Below, piece after piece: positions 30,826-39,273 of a DNA stretch of 64,000 nucleotides. Location of the stretch: the NCBI RefSeq assembly GCF_003987435.1, contig NZ_PIQG01000001.1, positions 744,001 to 808,000 on the forward strand, written 5' to 3'. Origin of the DNA: Pseudidiomarina taiwanensis. Its GTDB lineage: Bacteria > Pseudomonadota > Gammaproteobacteria > Enterobacterales > Alteromonadaceae. The notes under the pieces were generated by a model, which was not told where the DNA came from, did no database searches, and saw only the letters and a program-made list of their open reading frames with translations. The number at the start of each line of letters is the position of its first letter. The stretch's first letter is position 1. Made by a program: the position numbers and the translations under genes.

Positions 30826-31254
30826 TCAAAGTTTTACGACCTCTGGGTGCATCTCAGCCAGCAGCGCTAACAACTGGTTTTGTGCACCCACAGGGATTCC
30901 CTCAGCATCCATCGCAGTCATTAAATTTTCCACTAAAGCATTAAACTCAGCGTGGCTAATGCCCATGCCGGTATGCACAGTCACCATATCCTCGCCTGAA
31001 TAGACACACGGGCCACCGACGAGCTCGCAAATTTGTTCCGTTAAAAGCCGATGTAAGCGCTCGATATCAGTATCAATAAAATGCTCGACGATGCGCTCAT
31101 CTGCCGCAATCTCAAGTAAAAAAGTCTCCATCAAACGGCTGATACCGGCCTCCTCGCCTAAGGCTGAGTAGAGCTCTGTTTTGGCAGCAGCCGGGGCTGG
31201 CAGCAATAGTGCAAAGGTCACCAAAACCCCAGGTAAAACGTTAATCCATCTCAT
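30826..31254 (-). CDS. Exported group 1 truncated haemoglobin
   Basis: 142 aa. An N-terminal signal peptide (about 1-24, ending APAAA) is followed by a complete 2-over-2 globin domain: ELYSALGEEAGISRLMETFL, ICELVGGPCVYSGEDM, and proximal His94 in VHTGMGIS, then GIPVGAQNQLLALLAEM. Group 1 truncated globins bind O2 or NO; most lack a signal peptide, so a periplasmic or lipidless exported form is notable. Cys76/Cys83 could form a disulfide outside the cytoplasm. Last gene of a four-gene operon, 9 bp after the DUF3034 gene; convergent with ychF. Confidence 0.85.
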   Translation of the reverse strand: MRWINVLPGVLVTFALLLPAPAAAKTELYSALGEEAGISRLMETFLLEIAADERIVEHFIDTDIERLHRLLTEQICELVGGPCVYSGEDMVTVHTGMGISHAEFNALVENLMTAMDAEGIPVGAQNQLLALLAEMHPEVVKL

Positions 31255-31263
31255 TTATTCACC

Positions 31264-32112
31264 TCAAAACGTCGCTTGTAGCGAGACATAAATACCCTCT
31301 TGCGCATCAAGCCCTGCGATACTTCCCAAATCGGCGTAAGCGGCCACCAGCGCGACTGACTTGGTCGGGAAATATGCGACGAAATAATCGCGCCAGTGCT
31401 GCTCATCGGCAAAACTCAGATTATTCGGCTTTTGCTTATATTCCATCCCGACGGCCCAGTGGCGGTTGATAAACATGCCCACAGCAGCCTCGGTCATTAG
31501 CTTGTAATCGTCGTTCTGATCGCCACCAAAGCCGAGTAAGCCAGTTTGGTTTGCACGGGTGGCGCGCAGCGTCACGTTCGCCAACCAAGTGCGATGAAAC
31601 GGTCCATCAAGCCAAGCCTTCGCCGCACTCACATAATAATCTAAGCCACTGTCATCAACAGCACCAACGGCACTTGGTAAATCAAACCGACGATTTTTCT
31701 TATATTGAATCCCCGCGCTAATTTGCGGTAGGTCACCGTAAATCAAATCACCGTATAAGCGCGTCTTCACACCGATAATGTCTTGTTCTAGTTCGCCGCC
31801 AATGGTGCTCAGGTCAAAACGCTGCCGCGCAATGGAGAACTCGAAACGATTATCAAAGGTCAAACTGGCAGCACTCACCGACAGCGCAAAGTCATCAACA
31901 TTGACCTCGGTTAAACTTGCTGTCGCACCCCATTGCCCCTCTTCAGCATAACTTGATAAGGTGGCCCAAGGCACAATACCGCCCCCACCTGCCCCATCAA
32001 TCGTGGTCGCTGCACCGGTTGCGATAAAGCGCCCTTGATCTGCGTAGACAGGCTGAACTACAGCTAGGGCTAAGCCCGCCAAGGCCACTCCAACAAACTT
32101 ATTTGTGTGCAC
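31264..32112 (-). CDS. DUF3034 family exported protein, likely outer-membrane beta-barrel
   Basis: 282 aa. Signal peptide (about 1-24, ending VYA-D), then ATGAATTIDGAGGGGIVPWATLSSYA, a DUF3034 hallmark, and many alternating amphipathic strands ending in an aromatic residue (VSLQATF at the C-terminus). This looks like an outer-membrane beta-barrel with a final Phe recognised by the Bam machinery. Function unknown. Its start overlaps the GGDEF/EAL gene by 14 bp, implying translational coupling in the cupredoxin/c-di-GMP/globin operon. Confidence 0.82.
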   Translation of the reverse strand: MHTNKFVGVALAGLALAVVQPVYADQGRFIATGAATTIDGAGGGGIVPWATLSSYAEEGQWGATASLTEVNVDDFALSVSAASLTFDNRFEFSIARQRFDLSTIGGELEQDIIGVKTRLYGDLIYGDLPQISAGIQYKKNRRFDLPSAVGAVDDSGLDYYVSAAKAWLDGPFHRTWLANVTLRATRANQTGLLGFGGDQNDDYKLMTEAAVGMFINRHWAVGMEYKQKPNNLSFADEQHWRDYFVAYFPTKSVALVAAYADLGSIAGLDAQEGIYVSLQATF

Positions 32113-34405
32113 GCAAATACTCCTTTAACCATTTATCAAACTGAGCGGCTGCCAGCGGTCGACTGAAATAAAAACCCTGTAGTACGTCACAGTTTTTGTC
32201 GCGGAGCAGCTGCCACGCTTGTTCGTCCTCAACACCCTCGGCGACTGTGGTCAGCCCCATATCGCGAGCTAGGCGTAAAGTCGAAGCAACAATCGTCAGG
32301 TCAATATCACTGATTGCTAAATCTTGCACGAATGAACGGTCGATTTTTAACTCATCTACCGGCAGGCGCTTTAACTGTGCCAAAGATGAATAGCCGGTAC
32401 CGTAATCATCAATCGAAATTTTCACGCCCAGTGCGCGTAACTCAGCTAACTTGGCAATTGCAAGTTCAGGTTCAACCATCAAAGCACTTTCCGTCACTTC
32501 AAACGTTACTTTACTTGGGTCAATATGACGTCGCTTGAGCTGTTGCTGAATTGACTCAACGAGCTCCGGCTCTTGCAGATTCACAGCTGACAAGTTTATC
32601 GCCATCACAAAGTCAAAGCCTTGCTCTTGCCAAAGTTGCAATTGATCGAGTGCGGCTTGTATCACCCATGCGGTGATGGGAGTAATTTCACCCGTCTGTT
32701 CAGCCAGCGGAATAAACTCGTCTGGACGAACCACCCCAATACCGTCATCACGCCAGCGCAGCAAAGCCTCAGCACCGATCACACGACCATCCGCCGCGGC
32801 TATCTTCGGTTGATAATGAAGCTGGAGATTTTGCTCCGTGACCGCATTCGGTAGCGCTTGTAGAATCCGCAACCGGCGCATATGCTGCTCATCCATGCCC
32901 GGCTCATATTCCACCACGCTCAACTGCTGTAATTTCGCTGCTGAAGAGCACATTTGCGCCCGTCGGACCAAGGTATCGAAATTATCGCCATGCTCTGGAA
33001 GCTGAACAATCCCGAGTCTGCATTGCAGCGGATAGCGCGATTTATCAATGCTATAAGGATGCTGAAACTCTTCTTGCAAGCGATCGATCAGAACCTCTCG
33101 CTCAGCTCGACGTTGACCGCGCAAGACGAGGACAAATTCGTCGCCAGCGAGCCGCGCAATCGAGTTATCGTCGGCTTGAAATGACTTCAAACGCTGAGCG
33201 ACGAGTTTCAATAACTGATCACCGATACGTTGACCGAGCCGATCATTAATTTCTCTGAACCGAACAATGTTAAGAATCACAAACGTCGCAGGTTGTTGAC
33301 GCTCTAACAAGGAGCGGATTAATTTTTGCAACGAGGTCCGATTTGGCAGACCCGTTAATAAGTCATGCTCAACTTGATAGACAATATGCTTTTCACGTTC
33401 ACTTACCGCACTGCGCATGGCATCAAACGTTTCTGCCAACTGCACAAACTCATAATCTCCCGTGACCGCCACCGGCTCGTTATAATCGCCTTTACGCAAG
33501 CGTTCAGCGGCATTGGTCAAACGCGCGACCGGCTGATTAATGCGTCGCGCTGCAACGCTGGCAAACACCAACGCCATCAGCAAGGTTGCAATTGCAATCC
33601 CGATATACTGCTGCCGCAACAAAGCAAACTCCGCAGTCGCCTCGGCATAGTCAATACTAAACAGAATATTGACCTCAGAATCACCCGCTGGCACCAATTC
33701 TGTTTGCCGCAGCGGCAGTGTTCGATTTGCCCAATCGCGCTGTTGTAGCGCGCGCTGATAAGGTTCGCTCGGCAGCAGCATCGCTTGCTGTAACCAGTCC
33801 TGATCGGCTGGCGCTAAACTCGAAGCCAGCACTCGGCCGGTGCTTGTCACCACAAAACTCACTTCAGCACCGGTCAAACGGCGTAAACTCGTTGCTAAAG
33901 CATCATCGAGTTGAAAACCAAGGGTTGCCCACGCACTTAGGTCAGGGCTTCTGACCGCGACGGTTACCAGTTGAAACATCTGCCCGTCAACATTTACCAA
34001 AGTTGAAGTGCCCAAGCGTTGGGTGAGCTGGGCGAGTGCAGGTAAGCTACTTGGCTCATGGGTGGCGGCGATTTCCTCACCATTAGGTGATTGTAGGACC
34101 ATCAAATCGGTGCCAATCCGCTCACCATGATTAATTAAAGCTGAAATAATGGTCGCTTGATCGCGCGTGGCAACCGCCTCTCGAAACGCGAAATCATTAA
34201 TAAGCACCTCAGCCGCCTGCAATAATTGCGCACCTCGTGCATTAATGACCTCGATAAACACCCGCTGGCTCACTTCCAGTTCACGCTCAACAGTACGCTC
34301 AGACTGGCTTGAGGTAGCAAGACTCACCGCGACCATAGAAATAGCCAAAGCGCCCCCGGCGAGCCCAGCAAATAGCAAAACAAGACGGGCGCGAAAACTA
34401 ACCAT
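32099..34405 (-). CDS. Membrane c-di-GMP protein: Cache-like sensor, HAMP, GGDEF, EAL
   Basis: 768 aa. First membrane helix about 7-29, periplasmic sensor about 30-265 (resembling dCache_3, with RDQATIISALINHGERIGTD at 81-100), second helix about 266-287, HAMP about 288-340, GGDEF about 345-505, EAL about 520-765. The GGDEF site is LAGDEF (419-424), but the first metal-binding loop reads ILNIVRFREIND, lacking both usual Asp residues, so cyclase activity is doubtful. The EAL domain keeps EALLRW (546), NLSAVNLQEP, DDYGTGYSSL, LKIDRSFV and AEGVED, so phosphodiesterase activity is likely. Overlaps the cupredoxin gene by 8 bp upstream and the DUF3034 gene by 14 bp downstream. Confidence 0.9.
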   Translation of the reverse strand: MVSFRARLVLLFAGLAGGALAISMVAVSLATSSQSERTVERELEVSQRVFIEVINARGAQLLQAAEVLINDFAFREAVATRDQATIISALINHGERIGTDLMVLQSPNGEEIAATHEPSSLPALAQLTQRLGTSTLVNVDGQMFQLVTVAVRSPDLSAWATLGFQLDDALATSLRRLTGAEVSFVVTSTGRVLASSLAPADQDWLQQAMLLPSEPYQRALQQRDWANRTLPLRQTELVPAGDSEVNILFSIDYAEATAEFALLRQQYIGIAIATLLMALVFASVAARRINQPVARLTNAAERLRKGDYNEPVAVTGDYEFVQLAETFDAMRSAVSEREKHIVYQVEHDLLTGLPNRTSLQKLIRSLLERQQPATFVILNIVRFREINDRLGQRIGDQLLKLVAQRLKSFQADDNSIARLAGDEFVLVLRGQRRAEREVLIDRLQEEFQHPYSIDKSRYPLQCRLGIVQLPEHGDNFDTLVRRAQMCSSAAKLQQLSVVEYEPGMDEQHMRRLRILQALPNAVTEQNLQLHYQPKIAAADGRVIGAEALLRWRDDGIGVVRPDEFIPLAEQTGEITPITAWVIQAALDQLQLWQEQGFDFVMAINLSAVNLQEPELVESIQQQLKRRHIDPSKVTFEVTESALMVEPELAIAKLAELRALGVKISIDDYGTGYSSLAQLKRLPVDELKIDRSFVQDLAISDIDLTIVASTLRLARDMGLTTVAEGVEDEQAWQLLRDKNCDVLQGFYFSRPLAAAQFDKWLKEYLRAHK

Positions 34406-35069
34406 CGGTGCGCGCTCGGCGATTAAAGCGTTGTTGTAAAGGCGATAATTCGGTCCGCTCTTGCTGGTCTTTGGCGACGTCTAGATGCACTTCAATACGC
34501 TCTTGCCCCGCGTCGACCACCACCTTAACCTGCTCACGAATATCGTCGCTCACCCCAGGATACCAAACACTGACCTCGTTAAAGTCCATTTCACTGCTAA
34601 GGGTGGCCACTCCGTCAGCATCCGTTACCACCGATTCGATATAGGGCGACACCAAAACATACGCACGCATACCATCATGGATATTACAGCCCAACACCAC
34701 CAAACCTGGCTTATCGAAGGTAATCGCTGGAGCTTCTTGATTTGAGTACAGCGGCAACTCAAAGGGTTTCGCTTCGGAAAATGAATACACTTGATGGCGA
34801 ATGTTGTCGCTATTCGGGAAATTGATAGTGACCCCAGGTCGAACCGGGAGTACGAACGGAACGAACATTTTATCGACTTGGTCAACAATAGCTGTACTGG
34901 GCTGAGTAGGCTCATTTGCCAATATCGGAATACTGACAATGGCTTCGGCCAGCGGAGCGCCGCTATTATCAAATACGACAACGTCTAGTTGCCGTGCTAG
35001 GCTTACAGTTGAGTTGGCTGCAAACGCAATAAGGGTGAGCTTTAACAAGCCGATAAACCTGCATTTCAT
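34398..35069 (-). CDS. Exported cupredoxin-like protein (methylamine-utilisation-type)
   Basis: 223 aa. Signal peptide about 1-25 (ending SLA-R). The domain at about 28-142 is plastocyanin-like with all four type-1 copper ligands: His92 in NIRHQVYSF, and Cys128, His131, Met134 in LGCNIHDGM. The C-terminal part (about 143-223) contains a beta domain and a charged tail. Databases often call such proteins methylamine utilisation protein, but no mau genes are here. ATG 35069 with AAAGGCG upstream is preferred to ATG 35111. First gene of the four-gene operon. Confidence 0.83.
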   Translation of the reverse strand: MKCRFIGLLKLTLIAFAANSTVSLARQLDVVVFDNSGAPLAEAIVSIPILANEPTQPSTAIVDQVDKMFVPFVLPVRPGVTINFPNSDNIRHQVYSFSEAKPFELPLYSNQEAPAITFDKPGLVVLGCNIHDGMRAYVLVSPYIESVVTDADGVATLSSEMDFNEVSVWYPGVSDDIREQVKVVVDAGQERIEVHLDVAKDQQERTELSPLQQRFNRRARTDG

Positions 35070-35139
35070 TATAGAGCGCCTTTCTACTTTTGTTAAAAAC
35101 AGTTTGCCCAATAACTAACGTAGAATCCAGTCAAACCGA

Positions 35140-35155
35140 TCCATATCGATTTGGA
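35140..35155. promoter_or_regulatory. Candidate operator between cupredoxin operon and fumC
   Basis: TCCATATCGATTTGGA is an imperfect 16-bp palindrome (7 of 8 pairs) centred in the 112-bp divergent intergenic region, 27 bp before the fumC start. It could bind a regulator of either side. No known consensus was matched. Confidence 0.3.
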
Positions 35156-35181
35156 TTAACCCAGAAAAGAATGAGGTCAGC

Positions 35182-36555
35182 ATGACAGCAGAACACAACA
35201 CGCGTGTAGAAAAAGACAGCCTAGGCGAGATAGAAGTCCCTGAGCAGGCCTATTGGGGTGCGCAAACTGAACGGGCTCGGCAAAACTTCAAGCTCAGTTC
35301 ACTGCGCTTTTCAACTGCGTTTATCACCACCCTCGCCCAGCTTAAAAAAGCAGCGGCGCGGGCCAATGCAGATTGCGACGTACTAACCACTACGCAAGCC
35401 GAACTTATTGCGACCAGCGCTGATGCGATTATCGCCGGGCAATATCATGACCAATTTCCGCTCGATATTTTCCAGACCGGCTCCGGCACCAGTACCAATA
35501 TGAATATGAATGAGGTGATAGCGACCATTGCTAAGCGCCAGCACCAACAAAATTTGCATCCAAATGATCAGGTGAATGCCAGCCAAAGCAGTAACGATGT
35601 GATTCCAACCACAATTTTAGTGAGTGTTTGGTTACAGTTACAGCAGCAATTATTACCGAGCTTAAAAGAGCTCGCAGGAGCCATCGAAGCCGCCGCCGCT
35701 GCCCATAAAGATGTTGTGAAAACGGGTCGAACGCACCTGATGGATGCGATGCCATTGCGATTAGCCGATGAATTACTCGCTTGGTGCCAACAATTGCACC
35801 ATGCAGAAGCTGCTCTGACGGCAGCCATGACCCAGCTCCAAGCCTTGCCCCAAGGTGGCACCGCAGTGGGCACGGGTATCAATGCTCCAGCTCAGTTTTC
35901 TGAGCGCTTCTGCCAACATTTAAATCAGGCCATAAACACTGACTTTTATCCCGCGCCAAGCAAATTCGCCGGCATTGCTGGGCAAGAGCTGAACCAACAG
36001 GTCGCCGCGGGACTCTCCATGCTCGGCACCGTATTACTCAAAATCAGTAATGATTTACGTTGGATGAATAGCGGGCCATTGAGTGGCCTTGCAGAAATTG
36101 AGTTAACCGCCTTGCAACCGGGCAGTAGCATTATGCCGGGTAAGGTGAACCCGGTTATTCCTGAGGCCGTTGCTATGGTTTGTGCCAAGGTTCTCGGTAA
36201 TAGTCACAGCATCGAGTGCGCCGCCCAACAAGGGAATTTCCAGCTCAATGTCATGTTACCTTTAATTGCTCATCAACAACTCGAGAGTATCGCCCTGTTA
36301 ACTGAGGCATGCTCGCATCTAAGCCGCCACGTCTTTGCTGACTTTAAAGTGAACAAAGCGCAACTCGAACAAAATCTCGCGCGCAATCCAATTTTAGTGA
36401 CAGCGCTCAACGCCCGCATCGGCTACCAAGCCGCCGCCGCGATCGCCAAGCAAGCGTATCAAGAGGGCCGCCCCATTGTTGAGGTGGCCGCAGAGCAAAC
36501 CGATATCTCGCGGAGCGAACTTGAACAACTTCTTGAACCGCACAAATTGGTGTGA
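35182..36555 (+). CDS. fumC: Class II fumarate hydratase
   Basis: 457 aa. Interconverts fumarate and malate without an iron-sulfur cluster. Family landmarks: EVPEQAYWGAQTERARQNF, TGSGTSTNMNMNEVIA, NASQSSNDVIPTT, KTGRTHLMDAMPLRLADEL and the fumarase/lyase signature GSSIMPGKVNP (near 315). Length matches E. coli FumC (467). GAGG lies about 8 bp before ATG 35182. It is transcribed away from the cupredoxin/c-di-GMP operon, with a small palindrome between them. Confidence 0.95.
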   Translation: MTAEHNTRVEKDSLGEIEVPEQAYWGAQTERARQNFKLSSLRFSTAFITTLAQLKKAAARANADCDVLTTTQAELIATSADAIIAGQYHDQFPLDIFQTGSGTSTNMNMNEVIATIAKRQHQQNLHPNDQVNASQSSNDVIPTTILVSVWLQLQQQLLPSLKELAGAIEAAAAAHKDVVKTGRTHLMDAMPLRLADELLAWCQQLHHAEAALTAAMTQLQALPQGGTAVGTGINAPAQFSERFCQHLNQAINTDFYPAPSKFAGIAGQELNQQVAAGLSMLGTVLLKISNDLRWMNSGPLSGLAEIELTALQPGSSIMPGKVNPVIPEAVAMVCAKVLGNSHSIECAAQQGNFQLNVMLPLIAHQQLESIALLTEACSHLSRHVFADFKVNKAQLEQNLARNPILVTALNARIGYQAAAAIAKQAYQEGRPIVEVAAEQTDISRSELEQLLEPHKLV

Positions 36556-36641
36556 GCCGAAACTGAGTTTTACCTGAACTTAACGTAACGAAACAGTGAA
36601 GTTGCGGTCGAAGTGTTATCAACAACTACAGGGAACAAGCA

Positions 36642-37355
36642 ATGCGTCTATCTAACTCTCTTATTATCGGTACAGCCGCCATTATTTGCACTGCGTTAAT
36701 TAGCTTCACTATCAGCGATACCGTACAACAAGTGCAGCAACAACAACGCACTGTCGTGGTTAAAGGGTTAGCGGAACGAGAAGTCGCCGCAGACACAGCC
36801 ATTTGGCCGTTGCCTATTGTTCACGCTGCGAATGACCCAACTGAAATTTATCGTAATCTTGCGAATGATATGGCTGCGATTAAAGCATTTCTGCGCGAAA
36901 ATGGGTTTAGTGATGCTGAAATGACTGTTTCAGCTCCTGCGGTTTTCGATAAAGCTGCGGCCCGTTACAGCGATTACGACGAACGCAAAGATTTTCGCTA
37001 CAGCGGCCAGCAAACATTAACCGTTTACACCGAGAAAGTCGAAATGGTCAGAACGGTGCGCCAGCAACTCTCACAATTAGGCCAGCAGGGGGTCGCATTA
37101 GGTGGCAGTGAATATGAACACGCAGTGGAGTATCATTTCAACGGCCTAAACTCAATTAAACCCAGCATGATCGAAGAGTCTGCCGCAAATGCGCGTGCGG
37201 TCGCGTTGCGTTTTGCCGAGCACTCGGATAGCCAGCTCGGAAAAATAGCCCGCGCCCAGCAAGGGCAATTTTCAATCAGCGACCGTGATTCAAACACGCC
37301 TCACTTAAAAATCGTCAGAGTCGTTTCAACCGTTGCGTATCAACTCGTCGATTAA
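36642..37355 (+). CDS. SIMPL (DUF541) domain protein
   Basis: 237 aa. One N-terminal hydrophobic segment (about 7-26) that may be a signal anchor or signal peptide, then a SIMPL domain: VVVKGLAEREVAADTAIWPL, the pattern of YggE-type periplasmic proteins, and a C-terminal SESAANARAVALRFAEHS-like stretch (EESAANARAVALRFAE). Function in the family is poorly known (oxidative stress is often suggested). It stands alone between fumC and the tRNA cluster, about 86 bp after fumC. Confidence 0.83.
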   Translation: MRLSNSLIIGTAAIICTALISFTISDTVQQVQQQQRTVVVKGLAEREVAADTAIWPLPIVHAANDPTEIYRNLANDMAAIKAFLRENGFSDAEMTVSAPAVFDKAAARYSDYDERKDFRYSGQQTLTVYTEKVEMVRTVRQQLSQLGQQGVALGGSEYEHAVEYHFNGLNSIKPSMIEESAANARAVALRFAEHSDSQLGKIARAQQGQFSISDRDSNTPHLKIVRVVSTVAYQLVD

Positions 37356-37419
37356 TTGAGCAATCCTGTGCTTTTTTAGCCAGTCGTGCGGAATAAGCGC
37401 GTTTTTTGCGAAAAAGAGG

Positions 37420-37448
37420 TTGACGGTTTCGCCCCTGATTTGCATAAT
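37420..37448 (+). promoter_or_regulatory. Sigma70 promoter of the tRNA cluster
   Basis: TTGACG (37420-37425), exactly 17 bp, then CATAAT (37443-37448), followed by a GC-rich discriminator ACGCGCCGC. The first tRNA begins 42 bp further on. The GC-rich discriminator is the mark of stringently controlled stable RNA promoters. Confidence 0.8.
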
Positions 37449-37490
37449 ACGCGCCGCACTCAACGAGCGCATAATAGTTTTGTTAAGGTT

Positions 37491-37567
37491 GGCTACGTAG
37501 CTCAGCTGGTTAGAGCACAGCACTCATAATGCTGGGGTCGCAAGTTCGAATCTCGCCGTAGCCACCA
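37491..37567 (+). tRNA. tRNA-Met (CAT)
   Basis: 77 nt with encoded CCA. Acceptor GGCTACG pairs with CGTAGCC; anticodon loop CTCATAA gives CAT. The D arm (AGCTCAGCTGGTTAGAGC) and T loop (TTCGAAT) are canonical. The 1-72 base pair is present, so this is the elongator rather than the initiator tRNA. First of five tRNAs. Confidence 0.95.
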
Positions 37568-37582
37568 ACAAAATTGCAATGG

Positions 37583-37667
37583 GCGGACGTGGTGGAATTG
37601 GTAGACACGCTGGATTTAGGTTCCAGTGCCTCACGGCGTGAGAGTTCAAGTCTCTCCGTCCGCACCA
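37583..37667 (+). tRNA. tRNA-Leu (TAG)
   Basis: 85 nt with CCA. Acceptor GCGGACG pairs with CGTCCGC; anticodon stem CTGGA/TCCAG encloses TTTAGGT, anticodon TAG. A long variable arm (GCCTCACGGCGTGA region) marks it as class II. Confidence 0.95.
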
Positions 37668-37699
37668 AGCTCGCTGAAGTGTTGTTTGAGAACTGCAGT

Positions 37700-37774
37700 T
37701 GGGGTATAGCCAAGCGGTAAGGCAGCGGGTTTTGATCCCGCCATTCCCAGGTTCAAATCCTGGTACCCCAGCCA
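37700..37774 (+). tRNA. tRNA-Gln (TTG), first copy
   Basis: 75 nt with CCA. U1 start TGGGGTA, as in other bacterial tRNA-Gln. Anticodon stem GCGGG/CCCGC with loop TTTTGAT, anticodon TTG. T loop TTCAAAT differs by one base from the next copy. Confidence 0.95.
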
Positions 37775-37794
37775 CTCAAACGCCTGCGTTAGGA

Positions 37795-37869
37795 TGGGGT
37801 ATAGCCAAGCGGTAAGGCAGCGGGTTTTGATCCCGCCATTCCCAGGTTCGAATCCTGGTACCCCAGCCA
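37795..37869 (+). tRNA. tRNA-Gln (TTG), second copy
   Basis: 75 nt with CCA, identical to the preceding tRNA-Gln except for G instead of A in the T loop (TTCGAAT). The tandem pair parallels glnU/glnW of E. coli and probably arose by duplication. Confidence 0.95.
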
Positions 37870-37886
37870 TAACCTCCTCGTTTGTT

Positions 37887-37973
37887 GCGGGGGTGGCGGA
37901 ATTGGTAGACGCACTAGCTTCAGGTGCTAGCGAGCTTACGCTCGTGGGGGTTCAAGTCCCCCCCTCCGCACCA
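37887..37973 (+). tRNA. tRNA-Leu (CAG)
   Basis: 87 nt with CCA. Acceptor GCGGGGG pairs with CCTCCGC region; anticodon stem CTAGC/GCTAG with loop TTCAGGT, anticodon CAG. Long variable arm CGAGCTTACGCTCG. Last of the cluster; a small CCACGA/TCGTGG hairpin follows directly. Confidence 0.95.
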
Positions 37974-38012
37974 CGACCTCGTGGTGGCTCAACAGAGCTC
38001 GCAACAACCGAT

Positions 38013-39155
38013 TTAGGCCTCCGGTAAATTAAATCCCATCGCTTCTTTCAAGATCAGTTTTTGTGCCCATGCTTGGCGTTTAACCATGTTTAAGCCCAAG
38101 TGAATCGGTACTCGCGCCAACCAATGTTGCGAGTTAAAGCCAAAATGAATCAAATCCATAGCGCGCATCATCTGTTGATTTGCGGCCGTGCGCTCGCGGC
38201 CATAGGCCTGTAATGCCGCAGCGAGTGGGTGTGCTTGCACTAGCCGAAAGAGCGCCTGAACATCAGCAAAGCCCAAATTTACCCCCTGCCCAGCGAGCGG
38301 ATGAATACTATGGGCTGCATCGCCAACTAACACGATTTTATCTGCCAAGCTATATTGCAAAGCGCGTTGCCGGCGCAGCGGAAAATGACCGAACTGCTCT
38401 AGCGTAAAGTGACCAATCAGCGGTTCGAATTGTTCTTTTAACGCAGTTTCGATTTGCGCTGGCTCGGCTAAACTCAGCCACTCTTGCTCGCGCCGGTAAT
38501 CGATCAGACAGGCCTTATTCGCTGCCAAGGGTAACAAAGCAAATGGTCCTCGCTGCTGCGGCCGAAAGACTTCCCATGTCGCCGCTGGAATCGCTTGCTC
38601 AGTTTCAACATTAGCCAGCAGACAACGCCAGCCATAATCCCAACCCCGAAAGCCGATACCCGCTAACCGCGCCACCATAGAGTTAGCTCCATCAGCGGCA
38701 ATTAATAGGTCAAAGGAATAATCCTGTTCATTGGTAGTAATGGTTTGTGCCGCGAGATCTAACCCAACCACCCGTTGCTGTGGACATAAGTTGACCTGCT
38801 CAAACTCTGCTAATAACTCCCACAAGGCAGTTTGCAACGCATTGTTCTCGATCATCTCGCCAAGCTTTTCTGCACCGACGGTGGCGGCTTCGAAATCAAC
38901 CTGTACGCCATCAGCAGAGGTGACCGATAGACCAGTGTAAGGCAAGTGGCGCTCGTCATGCAGACGCGCAAACACCCCGAGTTGGGTCAGCCATTGCACA
39001 TTATGCTGGTGAATCGACGAAATGCGGATATCCCAGTCCTCGCCCACTTTGGGCGCAGCACCGGCTTCAATTAAGTGAACCTGATGGCCTTGTTTGGCGG
39101 CGCACAGTGCCGCAACCGCACCGACCATTCCGCCACCAACAATCACGATCTTCAT
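38013..39155 (-). CDS. FAD-dependent ubiquinone-biosynthesis hydroxylase, UbiF-like
   Basis: 380 aa flavoprotein of the UbiH/UbiF/COQ6 family. N-terminal FAD dinucleotide fold VIVGGGMVGAVAALCA, the second FAD motif VLVGDAAHSIHPLAGQGVNLGFAD near 280-303, and an internal DGANSMVARLAG. The C-terminal MRAMDLIHFGFNSQHWLARV followed by KRQAWAQKLILKEAMGF resembles UbiF (C6 hydroxylation) more than UbiH or UbiI. Which ring position it hydroxylates cannot be fixed from sequence. Stands alone, convergent to the tRNA cluster. Confidence 0.85.
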   Translation of the reverse strand: MKIVIVGGGMVGAVAALCAAKQGHQVHLIEAGAAPKVGEDWDIRISSIHQHNVQWLTQLGVFARLHDERHLPYTGLSVTSADGVQVDFEAATVGAEKLGEMIENNALQTALWELLAEFEQVNLCPQQRVVGLDLAAQTITTNEQDYSFDLLIAADGANSMVARLAGIGFRGWDYGWRCLLANVETEQAIPAATWEVFRPQQRGPFALLPLAANKACLIDYRREQEWLSLAEPAQIETALKEQFEPLIGHFTLEQFGHFPLRRQRALQYSLADKIVLVGDAAHSIHPLAGQGVNLGFADVQALFRLVQAHPLAAALQAYGRERTAANQQMMRAMDLIHFGFNSQHWLARVPIHLGLNMVKRQAWAQKLILKEAMGFNLPEA

Positions 39156-39273
39156 AGCAACCTATCTTGGCATAATCATTAAAGCTCTCAGTACTATACC
39201 GCAGAATCATATCGATTGGTTTGCGAAGATGCTAAAATAGCGCTTGTTCATTGCCAATAAGCCCTTACACTGA

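Noticed and set aside
37510..37870. Leftward open frames repeating GVPGFEPGNGGIKTRCLTA across the tRNA cluster
   Set aside because: They are translations of tRNA genes, a well-known artefact; the repeat reflects the duplicated tRNA-Gln.
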